Shown here in pieces: positions 9,801-19,415 of a stretch of DNA of 25,497 nucleotides. The notes under the pieces are model-generated. The model saw only the letters and a program-made list of their open reading frames with translations, was not told the DNA's origin and did no database searches. Positions within the stretch are counted from its first letter, which is position 1, and every line of letters begins with the position of its first letter. Source of the DNA: Lingula anatina (taxonomy: Eukaryota; Brachiopoda; Lingulata; Lingulida; Lingulidae). Location: positions 245,871 through 271,367 of the forward strand of contig NW_019775643.1 in the NCBI RefSeq assembly GCF_001039355.2. Reading direction: 5' to 3'. The position numbers and the translations under genes are program-made.

Positions 9801-11445
9801 CATCATGGCGTGGGATATAGCTAAACCGTCGCCTGACTTGGAGACTGAGGCCTGCGAACCTCCGTTGAAAGCGAAAAATCCGAACATCAAGATGAATCCA
9901 CCTAACGCAGCCAACTTAGAAGAAAGAAGATATAGTGTGTACTACTGCCATTAAGTGAGGATGAAGGATAATTTAAACGAAAAAATCAAACCATTGGGTG
10001 GTACAAGTATCAGGTACATGTATCAGCTTAAGATAAATCAACTTTGCATCTCAGTGAATCACTTCAAAAACTCGAAAAAAACTTAAGTGCCTTAGCTTGA
10101 ACTAATCTGTGGTCCTACTGAGTAGGATAAACGAACAGGTTGTACACATTTTACAAGTGAATTACTGAAAAGGATTTTGAAATAATAAATGAGCTCTTAA
10201 ATTCAGCAAACCCTCACAAATCACCATAAGAAAAAAAATTAGAAGGAACTCAAAAATGAATTTACAGGCACATTATGTCCGGAGATAGGTTTCGGTGTCC
10301 CGTCATCATCAAATCTACCAATGCGAGCACCAAGAAACGCTGCCCCAACTAACGCTGCAGTCCCACCCAGTAGATGGACTACGCCGCTTCCTGCAAAGTC
10401 CTGAAAACATCAAAATTTTTCATGAAAACAAAGCATCTGTTATACCTTCAATAATTACATACAAGTAAAACATAAACATCGTTTGCAATTGCTGAAAATA
10501 ATAATACAATAAAAATATAAAATAAAAAATAAATAAGATACAATATCATAAATATAAAGATTTTATATAAGATATAAATATGTTATATATTTTCTAATGA
10601 AATAAAAGAAAAAAAATTGAATGTTTGGCATTGCTTAACATGAATATGGTCAAATGTAAGTGACCAACATTTTTCCGACCTATTTTTACCTGATACCCCA
10701 CGCCGCCAAAGCCAACTGCCAGCCAACCCTTCTCTGACCACGCCCAGTGGGTTACAATCGGATAGACAAATCCTAAGTTAGAATATTTATATGGTACATT
10801 TTACAATGGAACAATGGAAATTTGGTCAATTTTTGCTCCGTTTACACCATCTCCTGGTGACAAAAGCCAATATGTTACTTGTATAAATTAAACCAAACAA
10901 AATTTATAAATTAAAAATGAAGTGTAGTTGTCCGGCATACAGACATTTTTGCTTTTTATGTAGATAGACTTACATAAATAATATGCTTATGGATATTCGT
11001 ATGCAAATTACCTGTAATCATGGAGCTATAGAAGAAGTAAGCTATAAATTCACATCTCTCTGCCATAGCTCCTGACACAATGGTGGCAGCGGTGGCTGCG
11101 AACACAAAGTGGAAGAACCAGTGACTTAGTTTTTCGTCAGGGATGCCCTCGCTGAACCAGTAGCGCCATCCTAGAAATGCGTTGTCCGGCTCACCAAACG
11201 CAAGCGCGTATCCAAATCCCCAGTAAGCTATTCCTGATATATCTAAAATATGGTGCAATGTTTTGTAAAATTCCTCCGTTGGTATGAGAATTTATCAAAG
11301 CGCTGCGTCTAGAGATCGATTTACTGATCCTTTATTGTTAACAAAAATAAAAAATAATAATAATAATTCATGCATCTCAACAACGAGCCCTATTTTATGT
11401 CACTGACTTGGGTAAATTAGATTTGTCGATTTTGTGAACAAAAAC

Positions 11446-11492
<47 letters not shown>

Positions 11493-12691
11493 TCAGGCAT
11501 TTCAACAACGAACCCTATTTTTATGTCACTGACGTGGGTTAATTAAATTTGTAGACATCATTAAAAGCCAAGCAAACTATGTAGAATTTAAGCAATGTGA
11601 ACTAATACTAATAATACATTAACAAAGTACGGTTCAGCATTTGCATGCAGTACACGCAAAATTTACATTATAGAAGAGAGGCTACATGAGGTCTTGGGAT
11701 CTTTGTCCGGTGCTTTTCAATATCTTGATGCACCTCAGTGACACGTTATTTACGGCGCTGGTGTTTGTTTATTTTTAAGGTGACCCAAAAAGTAAAACAA
11801 AAGTTGAAATTGATTAATATAGACTATGAACTACTCTCATATGGACGTTTTAACTGAAATACATGTATCTTAAAGTGGGTGTTGTGGATTATCGCCACTA
11901 TTAGAGATCTCGAATTTCGGGATGTTCCTCTTAAATAAAAGTTTTAAGAATTTGAAAATGGCGTAAGTTGCATAAAGTCGTTCATAACATCAACGTGTTG
12001 TCCATGATCAAGTTGAAATGAGGACTGTTTTTCGCAGACGCCTTAAGTTAAGTTTTTCAGTGAGAATAAGAAAAAATGCATTGCAATGCTGACTGTCTAC
12101 TGGGATAGTATGCTTAAACCGATTCTTTAACGCATGTGACTGGAGTACGTACAAGCATCAAGCATGTTCTTGATGAGAATGTTGGTGGTGTTCTTGCTTC
12201 TTACTGCTCCGCACTCCAGTAAGGCAAACCCTGCCTGCATGACTGGAAATGGCAGTTAAATAATCAATTAAAAAAGACTGATCACAATGAAGAACAACTA
12301 TATTTATCATACTCAATATCTAGTAGCAAAACTCTTATCAATATTTTGAGTTATCTTCATAACGTTTTCAAAGAAAGCTTGATGAATACGTGGGTCCTTT
12401 TTTTTTTAAACTTTTTAATTATCAACAATATGGCATGGATGCTATATGCTGTTTGTCTATTTATGTATTTTTGTTCAAGAGTTATTTTTAAAATACAAAA
12501 GTATTTTCAAAACTGAAAAGGATATTAGGTTGGTCTTTTGTCCTATACTTACAGAAAATTATGATAGACATAGTGAAAAGAAAGAAGACATCAACCGAAG
12601 CTTGAAGTGCTCTCAAGACCTCTTTGGTGTCTTTGTAATCTCTCAAAAGTTCTGTAAGGTTGAACTCAAGCTGATCTAATGGGTCCGCCAT
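6731..12691 (-). CDS. Ammonium transporter, Amt/Mep family (complete, 12 coding exons)
   Basis: Exons in coding order are 12553-12691, 12153-12242, 11012-11242, 10690-10772, 10266-10400, 9726-9914, 9460-9525, 8969-9107, 8502-8596, 8199-8325, 7775-7885 and 6731-6897. They total 1572 nt, that is 523 residues plus stop, usual for animal Amt proteins (eleven membrane helices, trimeric, moves ammonium or ammonia). Landmarks: [18 protein letters not shown] in helix 1; VSGAMAER; the signature [13 protein letters not shown] with the first pore His at residue 190; [37 protein letters not shown] with the second pore His at 359; and [17 protein letters not shown] in the cytosolic tail. The tail continues into an acidic last exon. 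Met is chosen because MADPLD is the first Met of the conserved frame, with a likely 5' UTR splice acceptor at 12720. In marine invertebrates such proteins serve ammonia excretion or uptake; that role is inferred. Confidence 0.95.
7108..7143. repeat. Three copies of a CGGTCTTA unit
   Basis: CGGTCTTA occurs three times within 36 bp in Amt intron 11, two of the copies followed by AAA. It is a short degenerate tandem array. Confidence 0.6.
7603..7662. repeat. C12 run, A run and (TAAA)n microsatellite
   Basis: A run of about 12 C is followed by an A run and about nine TAAA units, two of them changed to TGAA. It lies in Amt intron 11. Confidence 0.9.
7775..7885 (-). CDS. Amt exon 11: conserved cytosolic tail
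   Basis: It encodes [20 protein letters not shown] then [16 protein letters not shown]. The first block is strongly conserved in Amt tails. The donor TCAG|GTATAC is moderate; if it is not used, the frame reads five more residues into the intron and stops at 7758-7760. Confidence 0.88.
8199..8325 (-). CDS. Amt exon 10: last membrane helix
   Basis: It encodes [35 protein letters not shown] and EQELEIR. This is the final helix and the start of the cytosolic tail (LRV-E-ELEIRG pattern). Acceptor ATATTTTAG, donor G|GTAAAC. Confidence 0.92.
8502..8596 (-). CDS. Amt exon 9: second pore histidine
   Basis: It encodes H359[18 protein letters not shown] and [12 protein letters not shown]. The VH-GGGG motif holds the second of the conserved twin histidines. 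Acceptor GTTTTCAG, donor TTG|GTAAGT. Confidence 0.92.
8969..9107 (-). CDS. Amt exon 8: VAVCAGCN and DDPLDAVA segment
   Basis: It encodes 46 residues plus one base: [30 protein letters not shown], a short lysine-rich loop and [10 protein letters not shown]. The last codon, split across the next intron, gives Val before the second pore His. Confidence 0.93.
9163..9186. repeat. (ATT)n microsatellite
   Basis: Seven or so ATT units lie in Amt intron 7. Confidence 0.85.
9460..9525 (-). CDS. Amt exon 7: loop and TINGALTGM segment
   Basis: The short 66-nt exon encodes [20 protein letters not shown] plus GM. It has no long frame of its own; continuity with the neighbouring exons and GT-AG borders (TTTTTTCAG, ATG|GTAATT) define it. 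Confidence 0.9.
9726..9914 (-). CDS. Amt exon 6: FNGGS motif helix
   Basis: It encodes 63 residues, from [20 protein letters not shown] to AVYY, including [19 protein letters not shown]. The frame starts at a TTG codon after the acceptor CTTCTAAG and ends at donor TAT|GTAAGT. Confidence 0.93.
10266..10400 (-). CDS. Amt exon 5: family signature with first pore histidine
   Basis: It encodes 45 residues, [20 protein letters not shown] then [14 protein letters not shown]. It matches the Amt signature; His190 corresponds to the first of the twin histidines lining the pore. Phase 0-0, acceptor GTTTTCAG, donor CCT|GTAAAT. Confidence 0.95.
10690..10772 (-). CDS. Amt exon 4: periplasmic-type loop before the signature
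   Basis: The exon is 83 nt, entering in phase 1 and leaving in phase 0. It encodes [20 protein letters not shown] then GFGGVGYQ, directly before the DFAG signature of the next exon. The HWAWS-GWL pattern is typical of eukaryotic Amt proteins. Confidence 0.92.
11012..11242 (-). CDS. Amt exon 3: helices 2-4 region
   Basis: The exon is 231 nt, phase 1-1. It encodes [16 protein letters not shown] and later [20 protein letters not shown] followed by [12 protein letters not shown]. The AER motif matches the conserved Amt helix. Acceptor ATATTTTAG, donor G|GTAATT. Confidence 0.93.
11342..11555. repeat. Duplicated ~90-110 bp unit with AAT microsatellite, Amt intron 2
   Basis: Two copies of a unit begin with an AAT run, continue ATTCA(T/G)GCAT, TCAACAACGA, CCCTATTTT and TATGTCACTGAC, and end near AATTTGT. 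Copy 1 is about 11342-11430 with five AAT units; copy 2 is about 11446-11555 with about fifteen. The single-copy parts are roughly 90% alike by eye, so the duplication is fairly recent. Confidence 0.85.
12153..12242 (-). CDS. Amt exon 2: end of helix 1 and loop
   Basis: The exon is 90 nt, phase 1 to phase 1. It encodes [20 protein letters not shown] then ILIKNMLDA, one of the most conserved Amt segments. The acceptor is ATTTCCAG and the donor T|GTACGT. Confidence 0.92.
12553..12691 (-). CDS. Amt exon 1: N-terminus and start of helix 1
   Basis: It encodes residues 1-46 plus one base, from [11 protein letters not shown] to FTMSIIIF. The donor is T|GTAAGT. The N-terminus is acidic and extracellular in the family, followed by the first hydrophobic helix. 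Confidence 0.9.
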
Positions 12692-12719
12692 TTCAGAAAG
12701 ACAGTCTAAAGCCCAAGTC
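12692..12719 (-). other. 5' UTR piece of the Amt gene with upstream splice acceptor
   Basis: On the minus strand a T-rich tract ending TTTTTCAG (12722-12720) lies 28 nt before the ATG, so a non-coding first exon probably exists further upstream, to the right. Its position was not found. Confidence 0.5.
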
Positions 12720-14550
12720 CTGAAAAACAAAATAATATGCCTATAATTTCCTAGGTCAGGATAACCACTCAGTATGTTGCTTATATGCAAGTCACAGGCG
12801 GTTACACTGTCAGGTCGTTTCACATGCCGGTCAAAGATGTGTAGGGCTGTAGTACTGTACATCAATATAGTCATCTAGACCGCATACATAAATCACATAC
12901 GGCGTCATGTACATTCTCTTCCACCTTCTCATTTATGTGCCGTTAAAAGTAATTTTAAACTAAAAACATGGCATGAAATGGGCGACCACTTAATAGTAAG
13001 CAAAATTTACCATTGAGATTCCGACGTTTAGACGAAAGTTGCGGTATTCATTTTATATCTCAGTGGAACGGTCTGCTTTTTGCAGATGAGTGTGCATATG
13101 TGGCGTTTCCCAGTGATGGTCAGGTGTAAATGTGTGGATTTTTTTCAGGGGTATTTATTGGACAGTTAAGTAGATCTTGACAGGAGATGGTTCGATCCAG
13201 TTTTGGAGTGCCTTTTGGTACATCGGTTTTCGCCATTGGTTTCACTGTAACTTCACGGAGCACCATCCGGTACTACCCGCTTGTCCGGGAATATTTTTGC
13301 CTAGAGCGTTTCAATGCACAACCACATATAACTTGCATACAGAACAATCATCCTAAAGTCGTTATAAAGTTCTTTAGCCGACTAAATGTAAGTCTACAAC
13401 AGAAATTAACTCTTAATTTAAAAAATTGATCTAGATGAATCACAACATGCCTTTGCTTAATGGGAGCAGAATTCACCAAGAAAAACAATTAAAATTGTTT
13501 ACATTTTGCTTGTGTACTTTTAAGAATAGATGATAAAGGTGGAGTAAACATGTTATTTGCAGAAAATTAAGGCACCAAAACATGAAATGCGTTATGGTCC
13601 CTTGAGAGCGATAATAGCTCCTTCTGTTTTGAATATTTAAGCCCTCACAGAGTGCCACGATATTATAGATGGATTGGACGATGTCTGCTTTACGATTATG
13701 CTCACAGGCACGTAAAACCTGATATGATTCTTTTGTATATGCAACAATTCATGTCTAGAAGATGGCCAGATTACGTTATCACGATAAAAATGACATTTTT
13801 GAGACGATCTTTTCTGCGCAGTCGAGCCACGTGCGCCTTCGTTTTTCTTTCGTAACACCATACTTTTTCCATGTTTGAAAATATTATAGTGAAGGTATGT
13901 AAAACGAAAAGAGTTAAATAACTCAGTTTTGAAACAAAATATTGTTCAAGGCCGTATTATTTAATAAGCCTTAGAGATTTGTCTGAGACAGAACGTTCGG
14001 GTCACATACGGAATTCGTTCACCCAACACAAGGGGGTCTCCCCGTACCCGTCGCCGTGTATCCCGCAATACATTTGGATAATTTAACGTCACGGACGAGC
14101 TGGCCACTTTATGGCCAATGTTGATCAGGACTCAACAAGAGTAAAATCTGGACTTTATAATAATTTTATATAACATACACGATATGATCTTAAGACCCAT
14201 TAATTAAATAACTATATGTAAAAAAAATATTTCAAGTATCAGCTGTGTCACATCCGTTGCCTTATGTTATATCTAATAAATCCATTTAAAAGTAAAACAT
14301 CAAATGCGCACTTTGTTGTGTACTCTCCCGGAATACTTATCACTTTTTCTACCAATCGCATTTGAAGAAGAAATAAGCATTTACTTATACTTACAATGTA
14401 AATTAAATACTTTCAAATCGTCCAAAGCGTGCAGCACGATAAAAATTCTGCAATATTTTCTTTTTTCTTGGTACAACAACGACCATTTATGACAACATTT
14501 GATACATGTATTCGCATCAGTCGAGCAACTTCCTTTTCACACCACCACAT
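12720..14550. other. Upstream of Amt: no gene recognised
   Basis: This is AT-rich sequence to the right of the Amt start. It may hold the undetected 5' UTR exon and promoter of Amt. Short frames on both strands (for example 13652-13855) overlap each other and match nothing I know. A more CpG-rich patch lies at about 13985-14105. Confidence 0.4.
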
Positions 14551-14750
14551 CCAATAGAAAGTGTGCTATATATACGAGGGACACTGCATAGATTCTTAAC
14601 AGCCGGCCTCGGTCCACGAATTATATATAGCGTGCAAGTTTTAATCTTTTCTTAGTGCGCTTTCAACCGCACGTTTTCTCCAAGTTGGTCCAATGCCAAA
14701 TCAGTAGACGTTATAATTTAGGACAGCGTTCAGATTCAAAAATCGCACCA

Positions 14751-14950
14751 GCTGGATCGATCCAACTCTTCGGGGGATTCTGACTAAAGTGCATTCAGCA
14801 TAATCAGCTTAATTGTCTGCCACGCCTCCTTGAGTAGCTAGTTAATTAGTTAATTACTCCCTAGTAAATCAAGGAGGCGGGTGAGACATTTTAACCAATT
14901 ACAGTGTTTACACTTCGGGGGAATCTCTCACGGAGTTGGATCGATCCAGC
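14751..14950. repeat. 200-bp element with 19-bp terminal inverted repeats (foldback/MITE-like)
   Basis: The ends 14751-14769 and 14932-14950 are inverted copies (18 of 19 bases match), each containing the palindrome GGATCGATCC. Inside, 14823-14833 and 14869-14879 form a second perfect 11-bp inverted pair around a TTAATTA-rich loop. A CTTCGGGGGA motif occurs in direct orientation at both ends. There is no coding capacity, so it is a small non-autonomous DNA element or a structured regulatory site. Confidence 0.7.
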
Positions 14951-15115
14951 CAGTACGATGGGTTTATATGAACAGTCCCTAAGATATTTTATCATATTTC
15001 CTTTCCAGGTTTCACTCATTTCTGATCGAATGAAAAGAGTATCATTTTCCAAATATTTTACGAATAGGATTGGGAATGCAAGCTTCGTATAGCCTCTAGT
15101 ATTTTTGTAAATGTG

Positions 15116-15118
<3 letters not shown>

Positions 15119-15160
<42 letters not shown>
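15119..15160. repeat. (CA)21 microsatellite
   Basis: This is an uninterrupted CA dinucleotide run. The Cys-Val repeats translated from the opposite strand are an artefact of this tract. Confidence 0.97.
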
Positions 15161-15163
<3 letters not shown>

Positions 15164-15299
15164 GTTTTGAATTTCTGACATATTTCAGTTATCTTACAGC
15201 AAAAATGATCGGTGAAAAGGAACATAAAGCATCTACTAATATATATAGAGATGATTATAATAATAAACGTACTTAAAAAAGGGCTATCTTTGAATGTCG

Positions 15300-15413
15300 G
15301 AAAGGATTCATTAACCATTGATAGGTTTGAGGAAATTGCCGTTTACCTTTGTTGGGAGAATCCGTTTTATGGCACTTTTCCAGCCAGAGTGAAGAGTTGT
15401 TATCCTTTTAAGT
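15300..15413 (+). repeat. Dispersed repeat, copy 1
   Basis: It resembles 23504-23606 in the same orientation over about 100 bp: shared blocks include GAAATTGCCGTTTAC-like, a GGCACTTTTCCAGCC / TTTGGCCAAAAC-like block and GAAGAGTT(G/A)TTAT. Identity is about 65-70% by eye. No known element was recognised. Confidence 0.5.
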
Positions 15414-15899
15414 TAAAAACGTGCTGAAGCCTCATGCAGATCATTACATTAAGTAAATAATAACATCTAAATAATATACATTTATGTTGCCATTTTAGTA
15501 TTACTTAGTAAGCACGGCTATCAGACATGGTTATTAAAATCTTAACTACATTACTGTCAAGGTATGGGTAACGTTTAGAAAAGTTTCAGTGTGGCATGAA
15601 AATCAGAAAAGAATTGGTAAAGCTGAACTCAACCTCGGTTACGCCTATGCTTGATATCACTGTTATAAACATGTCCACTTAACCCTTTGTTGGACATACA
15701 ATTCAGGTACAAATATAGATTAAATGAGGGTTGTAAAGGTTATTTAGTACATATATCAAAATGAAAGACTCAAGTTATATGACAATGAATATAAAGAAGA
15801 TTCATATGTGTGTGTTGAACAGTTTAATTAGCTACGTGTTTGAAATGACCAACAGAGTTTCTTTTGTCGATAGCTATAGAAAATTAACTGATATTTACC

Positions 15900-16287
15900 G
15901 GCCAATATTTCGTCAGTTTGTTAGGGGGTTGATTCCCTCTGCACATCACAATTCACCCCACAGGTACTCAAAGGGGTTAGTATCAGGGTTCAAAACGGTT
16001 GATCCATCCACAGCAGATTGCGTTTCTCCAACCAATCTCTCACTGTGAGCTAGGGGGCCGACACGATGAAGGTTGTAGTTACCAGTGAAGTCTCCTCTTG
16101 CCATTATAGTGCGATGACTGTTGAGAATACCATAGTAAAGGGTTCCATTAATGCTCCAGAAAGAACAGTTTACTAAAACTATGGGCATAGAATGCTCCCC
16201 AAATAGGGACTGACCCAGCATCTTAGTGTGCTGCTCAAAGGAAACAGATACAAAGGATGCACACATTATTCCAAGAAGCATTCTCAA
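15900..16287 (-). pseudogene. Decayed Tc1/mariner-type transposase fragment
   Basis: The minus-strand frame ends in LNPDTNPFEYLWGEL, which matches the SPDLNPIE-LWGEL block of Tc1-like DDE transposases. Upstream parts (INGTLYYGIL, ARGDFT) fit the preceding strand and loop. The expected QQDNARPH catalytic block is degraded (NYNLHRVGPLAH), a stop follows WGEL directly, and no N-terminal DNA-binding part is seen. It is a dead remnant. Confidence 0.6.
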
Positions 16288-16390
16288 ACAAATCTACGGG
16301 GGTAGTCTGGGGTATATAAAAAAAAATAAAATAATAAAAAATAAAAAAAAACTATCCGTTGATTAGTCAGCAAAGACAACTGACAACTTA

Positions 16391-16740
16391 ATGCAAGTGA
16401 TAATTTGTCAGGTTTCGGTGCCTCTGGGGCCACTGACCGAAGAGTCTTCACATTTTATGTTTTGTCATAACAACGCATTTGCTCACATTTCACATCTGGT
16501 CCGTCATGTGTTGAAGAAACGTTCTGAGGAAGGAACAAATAATTTGAGCCCGATTCTAACCCTATTTGGCTCCAGTGAAATGAATTGGAATGTGCTTTGC
16601 AGAAGATAATGAACCTTCCAATGAACTGGTCCAACTCCGTCAAGCTCTTAAAGGAAATTGCACAATATTCCACAGAACAGACTTGCAACCCTTGTTGAAA
16701 GCATGCCACACTTTACAGCACCCGTTAGACGCACACACAC
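16391..16740 (+). pseudogene. Second decayed Tc1/mariner-type transposase fragment
   Basis: The plus strand reads HFMFCHNNAFAHISHLVRHV, like the F-x-x-DNA-x-H catalytic block of DDE transposases with Asp replaced by Asn. It is followed by SPILTLF where SPDLxP is expected. A frame change then gives LVQLRQALK and a region ending near DAHT that may be the C-terminal end. It is oriented opposite to the 15900-16287 fragment and covers the same domain, so it is a separate insertion. Confidence 0.42.
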
Positions 16741-17427
16741 TTAATTCTTAGACATGTAACATTTAAAAAGCACGTTCTGATGCTATTGTGTATAAATATG
16801 GTGACATTTGACGGTGTTTTTGTTTTTTTTTTTTTTTTCAATTTTTTAACCTTTCTTGTTTGAACTGAGGAAATCAATCTGGAACCTCAGCTTTGAGGGG
16901 GTGCATGTTTTAAACATTAACAAATGGTGAAAATATGAATATCTACACTGGATTTTTATGCACTATACATGTATATTCTTTGAGAATTGGTACCTGGAAT
17001 GAAAGTACTAATTACAACGGATTGCAGATGTGATGTGATCATTTGTTAACAAAAACACATGGAAGTGGAGGTGTCACAACCTTTTTAATCAAGAGTGTGC
17101 ATTTTATAATACTTTTTTAAAATCCAGCCGCCTATCAAATAGTAGCACATTCGGTCGTCACTTTGTGGATAGCTTAAAAAAATAAGGCCTATAAATGAAT
17201 AAAATGTGAAATTTCGTAAGCCTCAGGTTTACTAGTAAATGCCTGAGATATCAGATCTTATGTAGGCATTCCAGCCTCATGTTTTAATCTACAGAACAAC
17301 TTGATATTGACACTTAACACCACGCCTCAAATGTGCATGCATCCTTCTGCATTATCTGTGTTACAATGATGACACGTTCCGACCACATGCCTGACGAAAT
17401 TCAGCTCTAGCTGCCCCTGCCTTTCAG
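16741..17427. other. Intergenic sequence, nothing recognised
   Basis: AT-rich, with a T-rich run near 16817-16840. No convincing coding or RNA feature. Confidence 0.35.
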
Positions 17428-18077
17428 TTACGTCAGAGGCATGAAAGTGTTGGTGACATGAGCTGCGACAAATACGGCGTGTTAAGACTAGTTCCGCCTC
17501 GGAAGATAAAGGAGTAAGTTATATAATTATGGCCGTCAAAAAACATTTTGGTGTTCTTCATGTGGGTCAACTTTTCATGTGAGAAATAAATAGAACAAGA
17601 CAGCAAAGCTGGAAAATTTACATACTTAAAAAGTTATTCCCATTGCTCAATTTTACAGTTTTTTTTTAGTTCCAGTAAACAATAACTTAAGCAAAAAATA
17701 ATCCGATCATTCTCATTTTCGAAAGGAACCTTTTTACCAAAGTCACTCAGCAAATTTGGAGAGAACAAAATATATATATGTATATCAAAATTAATCCGTT
17801 TATTTTCTAAAGAAAAAAATATATATATATATCAAAATTAAGCAATGTTTATTTTCTAAAGAAACTGACTGGCCTTTTAACCAGAACAACCACTCAGTAC
17901 ATTCGAAGTGAAACAAAAATATGGTTTGGCAGTTATGGGGCAAAGAACAGGCGTGAGACGACACATGCGACAATTAACGACGACACGGCCAGGCACGGAC
18001 CAAAATATATACAGACATACATATTGTCTGTATGTAGGAATGTGAAATCCAAGACTGGTAAGAGACAAAGAAACTGA
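17428..18077 (+). CDS. Possible unrecognised two-exon gene (low confidence)
   Basis: A strong acceptor (CTGCCCCTGCCTTTCAG, 17427) and a perfect donor (GA|GTAAGT, 17513/17514) enclose an 86-nt open frame with a Met at 17458 (MSCDKYGVLRLVPPRKIK). An acceptor at 17884 (CCTTTTAACCAG) continues the same phase for 63 codons to TGA at 18075-18077, reading TTTQYIRSETKIWFGSYGAK and on; a further donor (ACTG|GTAAGA, 18057/18058) lies near the end. The segment is richer in CpG than its surroundings. It matches no family I know. It could be a lineage-specific gene, a non-coding transcript or chance; a minus-strand frame (17877-18104) is also open across the second part. Confidence 0.22.
17767..17865. repeat. 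~49-bp tandem duplication with TA tract
   Basis: Two adjacent copies each have an ATATATAT run, then ATCAAAATTAA, five or six variable bases and TTTATTTTCTAAAGAAA. Confidence 0.8.
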
Positions 18078-18653
18078 TGGATTAATAGCTATCAAAATCA
18101 TCACTTGTTGTGAACACCTGCAAAATAAGGAAATTCTACCTTTGTTAGAAACGACTTGGAGTCATCCGAAATAACCCCTATCAAGTGAGTATTTCATGGG
18201 ATTTATGAGGAGCACAGAGTAAAAATAATGGCAGATTTATTATTGCAGTGCGGTAACGATTAAAAGGTGACAGAATTTACCCACGCTCAGCTCTCACCTT
18301 GATCGATTACTGAACCTAAAATCTACAGAAAACGATTTCAGAATATCACACTGCTCTACCATAGAGACAAAACCGACCAATTTTCCCATACTTACCAATG
18401 GTTAACGAATCCATTTCTACATTTAAAGTTAGTCCCCATTTTTTTTTCTAAAAAGTTTGATTTTTTGTAATTATCTCTTAAGATATTATTACAGAGTATC
18501 GCCTTCTATGGTGGTCAGTGGTCCGATGACAAGCACAGATTCCAGAATAAATGCTTAAACTGCCATTTTTGTGGAAAATAGAATAAATTATATTTCTATG
18601 AGTTGTTTACAATGTATTTATTGTGAAATATAGATCTAATATGAAGAGTTGTA

Positions 18654-18719
18654 TTTTAATGAATTTCATAAGGTCGCCATGCTCTACGACATATGGTGAT
18701 TTCATGAAATTCATTAAAA
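18654..18719 (+). ncRNA. Hairpin of pre-miRNA size (candidate)
   Basis: Arms 18654-18680 and 18693-18719 (27 nt each) flank a 12-nt loop. The outer 16 positions pair perfectly (TTTTAATGAATTTCAT and its complement). The inner 11 give seven Watson-Crick pairs, three G-U pairs and one mismatch when read as plus-strand RNA; on the minus strand the three become A-C mismatches. It could also be a small palindromic mobile element. No expression evidence exists here. Confidence 0.35.
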
Positions 18720-18720
18720 A

Positions 18721-19255
18721 CGCTAAACCGATTTATATTTTATTTTATTATTATTAATATTATTATTTTTGCATCATGGTAGACTACTATGTGGTATTCC
18801 AAAGTAGTTTAATATGTTTTTTTAGATTCAGTTACCAATCAAGGTGACAGCCAGGTGTGACTTAACCCATGGATATATTTGTCATTTTTTCTTAGATTCT
18901 ATGGAATAACAGTCTATTGCACGACAGCACAAATTCATCATGTTTTGCGTGTCAATTTTACATTGCTAAGGCAACATGCTTGAGGTTCAGCAATAAATTT
19001 CAGACGATTTCCATCCTTCATACAATAACCTGGCCATTTAAAAATATTGCTCTTCTTTAAACAGTGCCCCAGTTAATTTTAAAAACATTGGTCCCGAGTA
19101 AATGAATCTCCATGCATGGTATTTTTATATTTCTATATTTGTTTTACAAATTCAGTTTAAATTATAGTAAATGGTAAATTTAACTAATATTGTAAATTTA
19201 ACAGTAACAGTAACAGTAAATTTAACTAATATTGTCAAATTATTTCAAAACTTGT
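18721..19255. other. Intergenic, low-complexity A/T stretches
   Basis: It contains a TTA/ATT-rich run (about 18736-18772) and a small duplication of GTAAATTTAACTAATATTGT around 19174-19237 separated by AACAGT repeats. No gene recognised. Confidence 0.4.
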
Positions 19256-19261
19256 TTTATT
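19256..19261 (-). terminator. AATAAA poly(A) signal of MRPS6
   Basis: TTTATT on the plus strand reads AATAAA on the minus strand, about 155 nt after the MRPS6 stop codon. Confidence 0.5.
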
Positions 19262-19415
19262 TTGACATAAAAAAAGACTTCATTCTCCTAATATGTCTTT
19301 GACAGTGAAATTAAGTCTTCAATGATACAAAAAGCTTCAGGTGGCATATATCCTTATTTTACATATATCCTCATCTGATAAGCTTGATTTTTCCTCAAAT
19401 CCCTGAGCTGTTTTG

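Noticed and set aside
12692-12874. Open frame extending upstream of the Amt start to Met at 12874
   Set aside because: A good splice acceptor at 12720 and the lack of similarity to Amt N-termini mark this as 5' UTR and intron.
13188-13205. GGTTCGATCC, like a tRNA B box
   Set aside because: No A box at the right distance and no cloverleaf could be drawn.
13637-13861. Open frames on both strands of the same segment
   Set aside because: Both are about 70 residues, overlap each other, lack known motifs and have no clear splice context.
14891-15181. Minus-strand frame with a long Cys-Val run
   Set aside because: It is the translation of the CA microsatellite, and the flanking residues show no domain.
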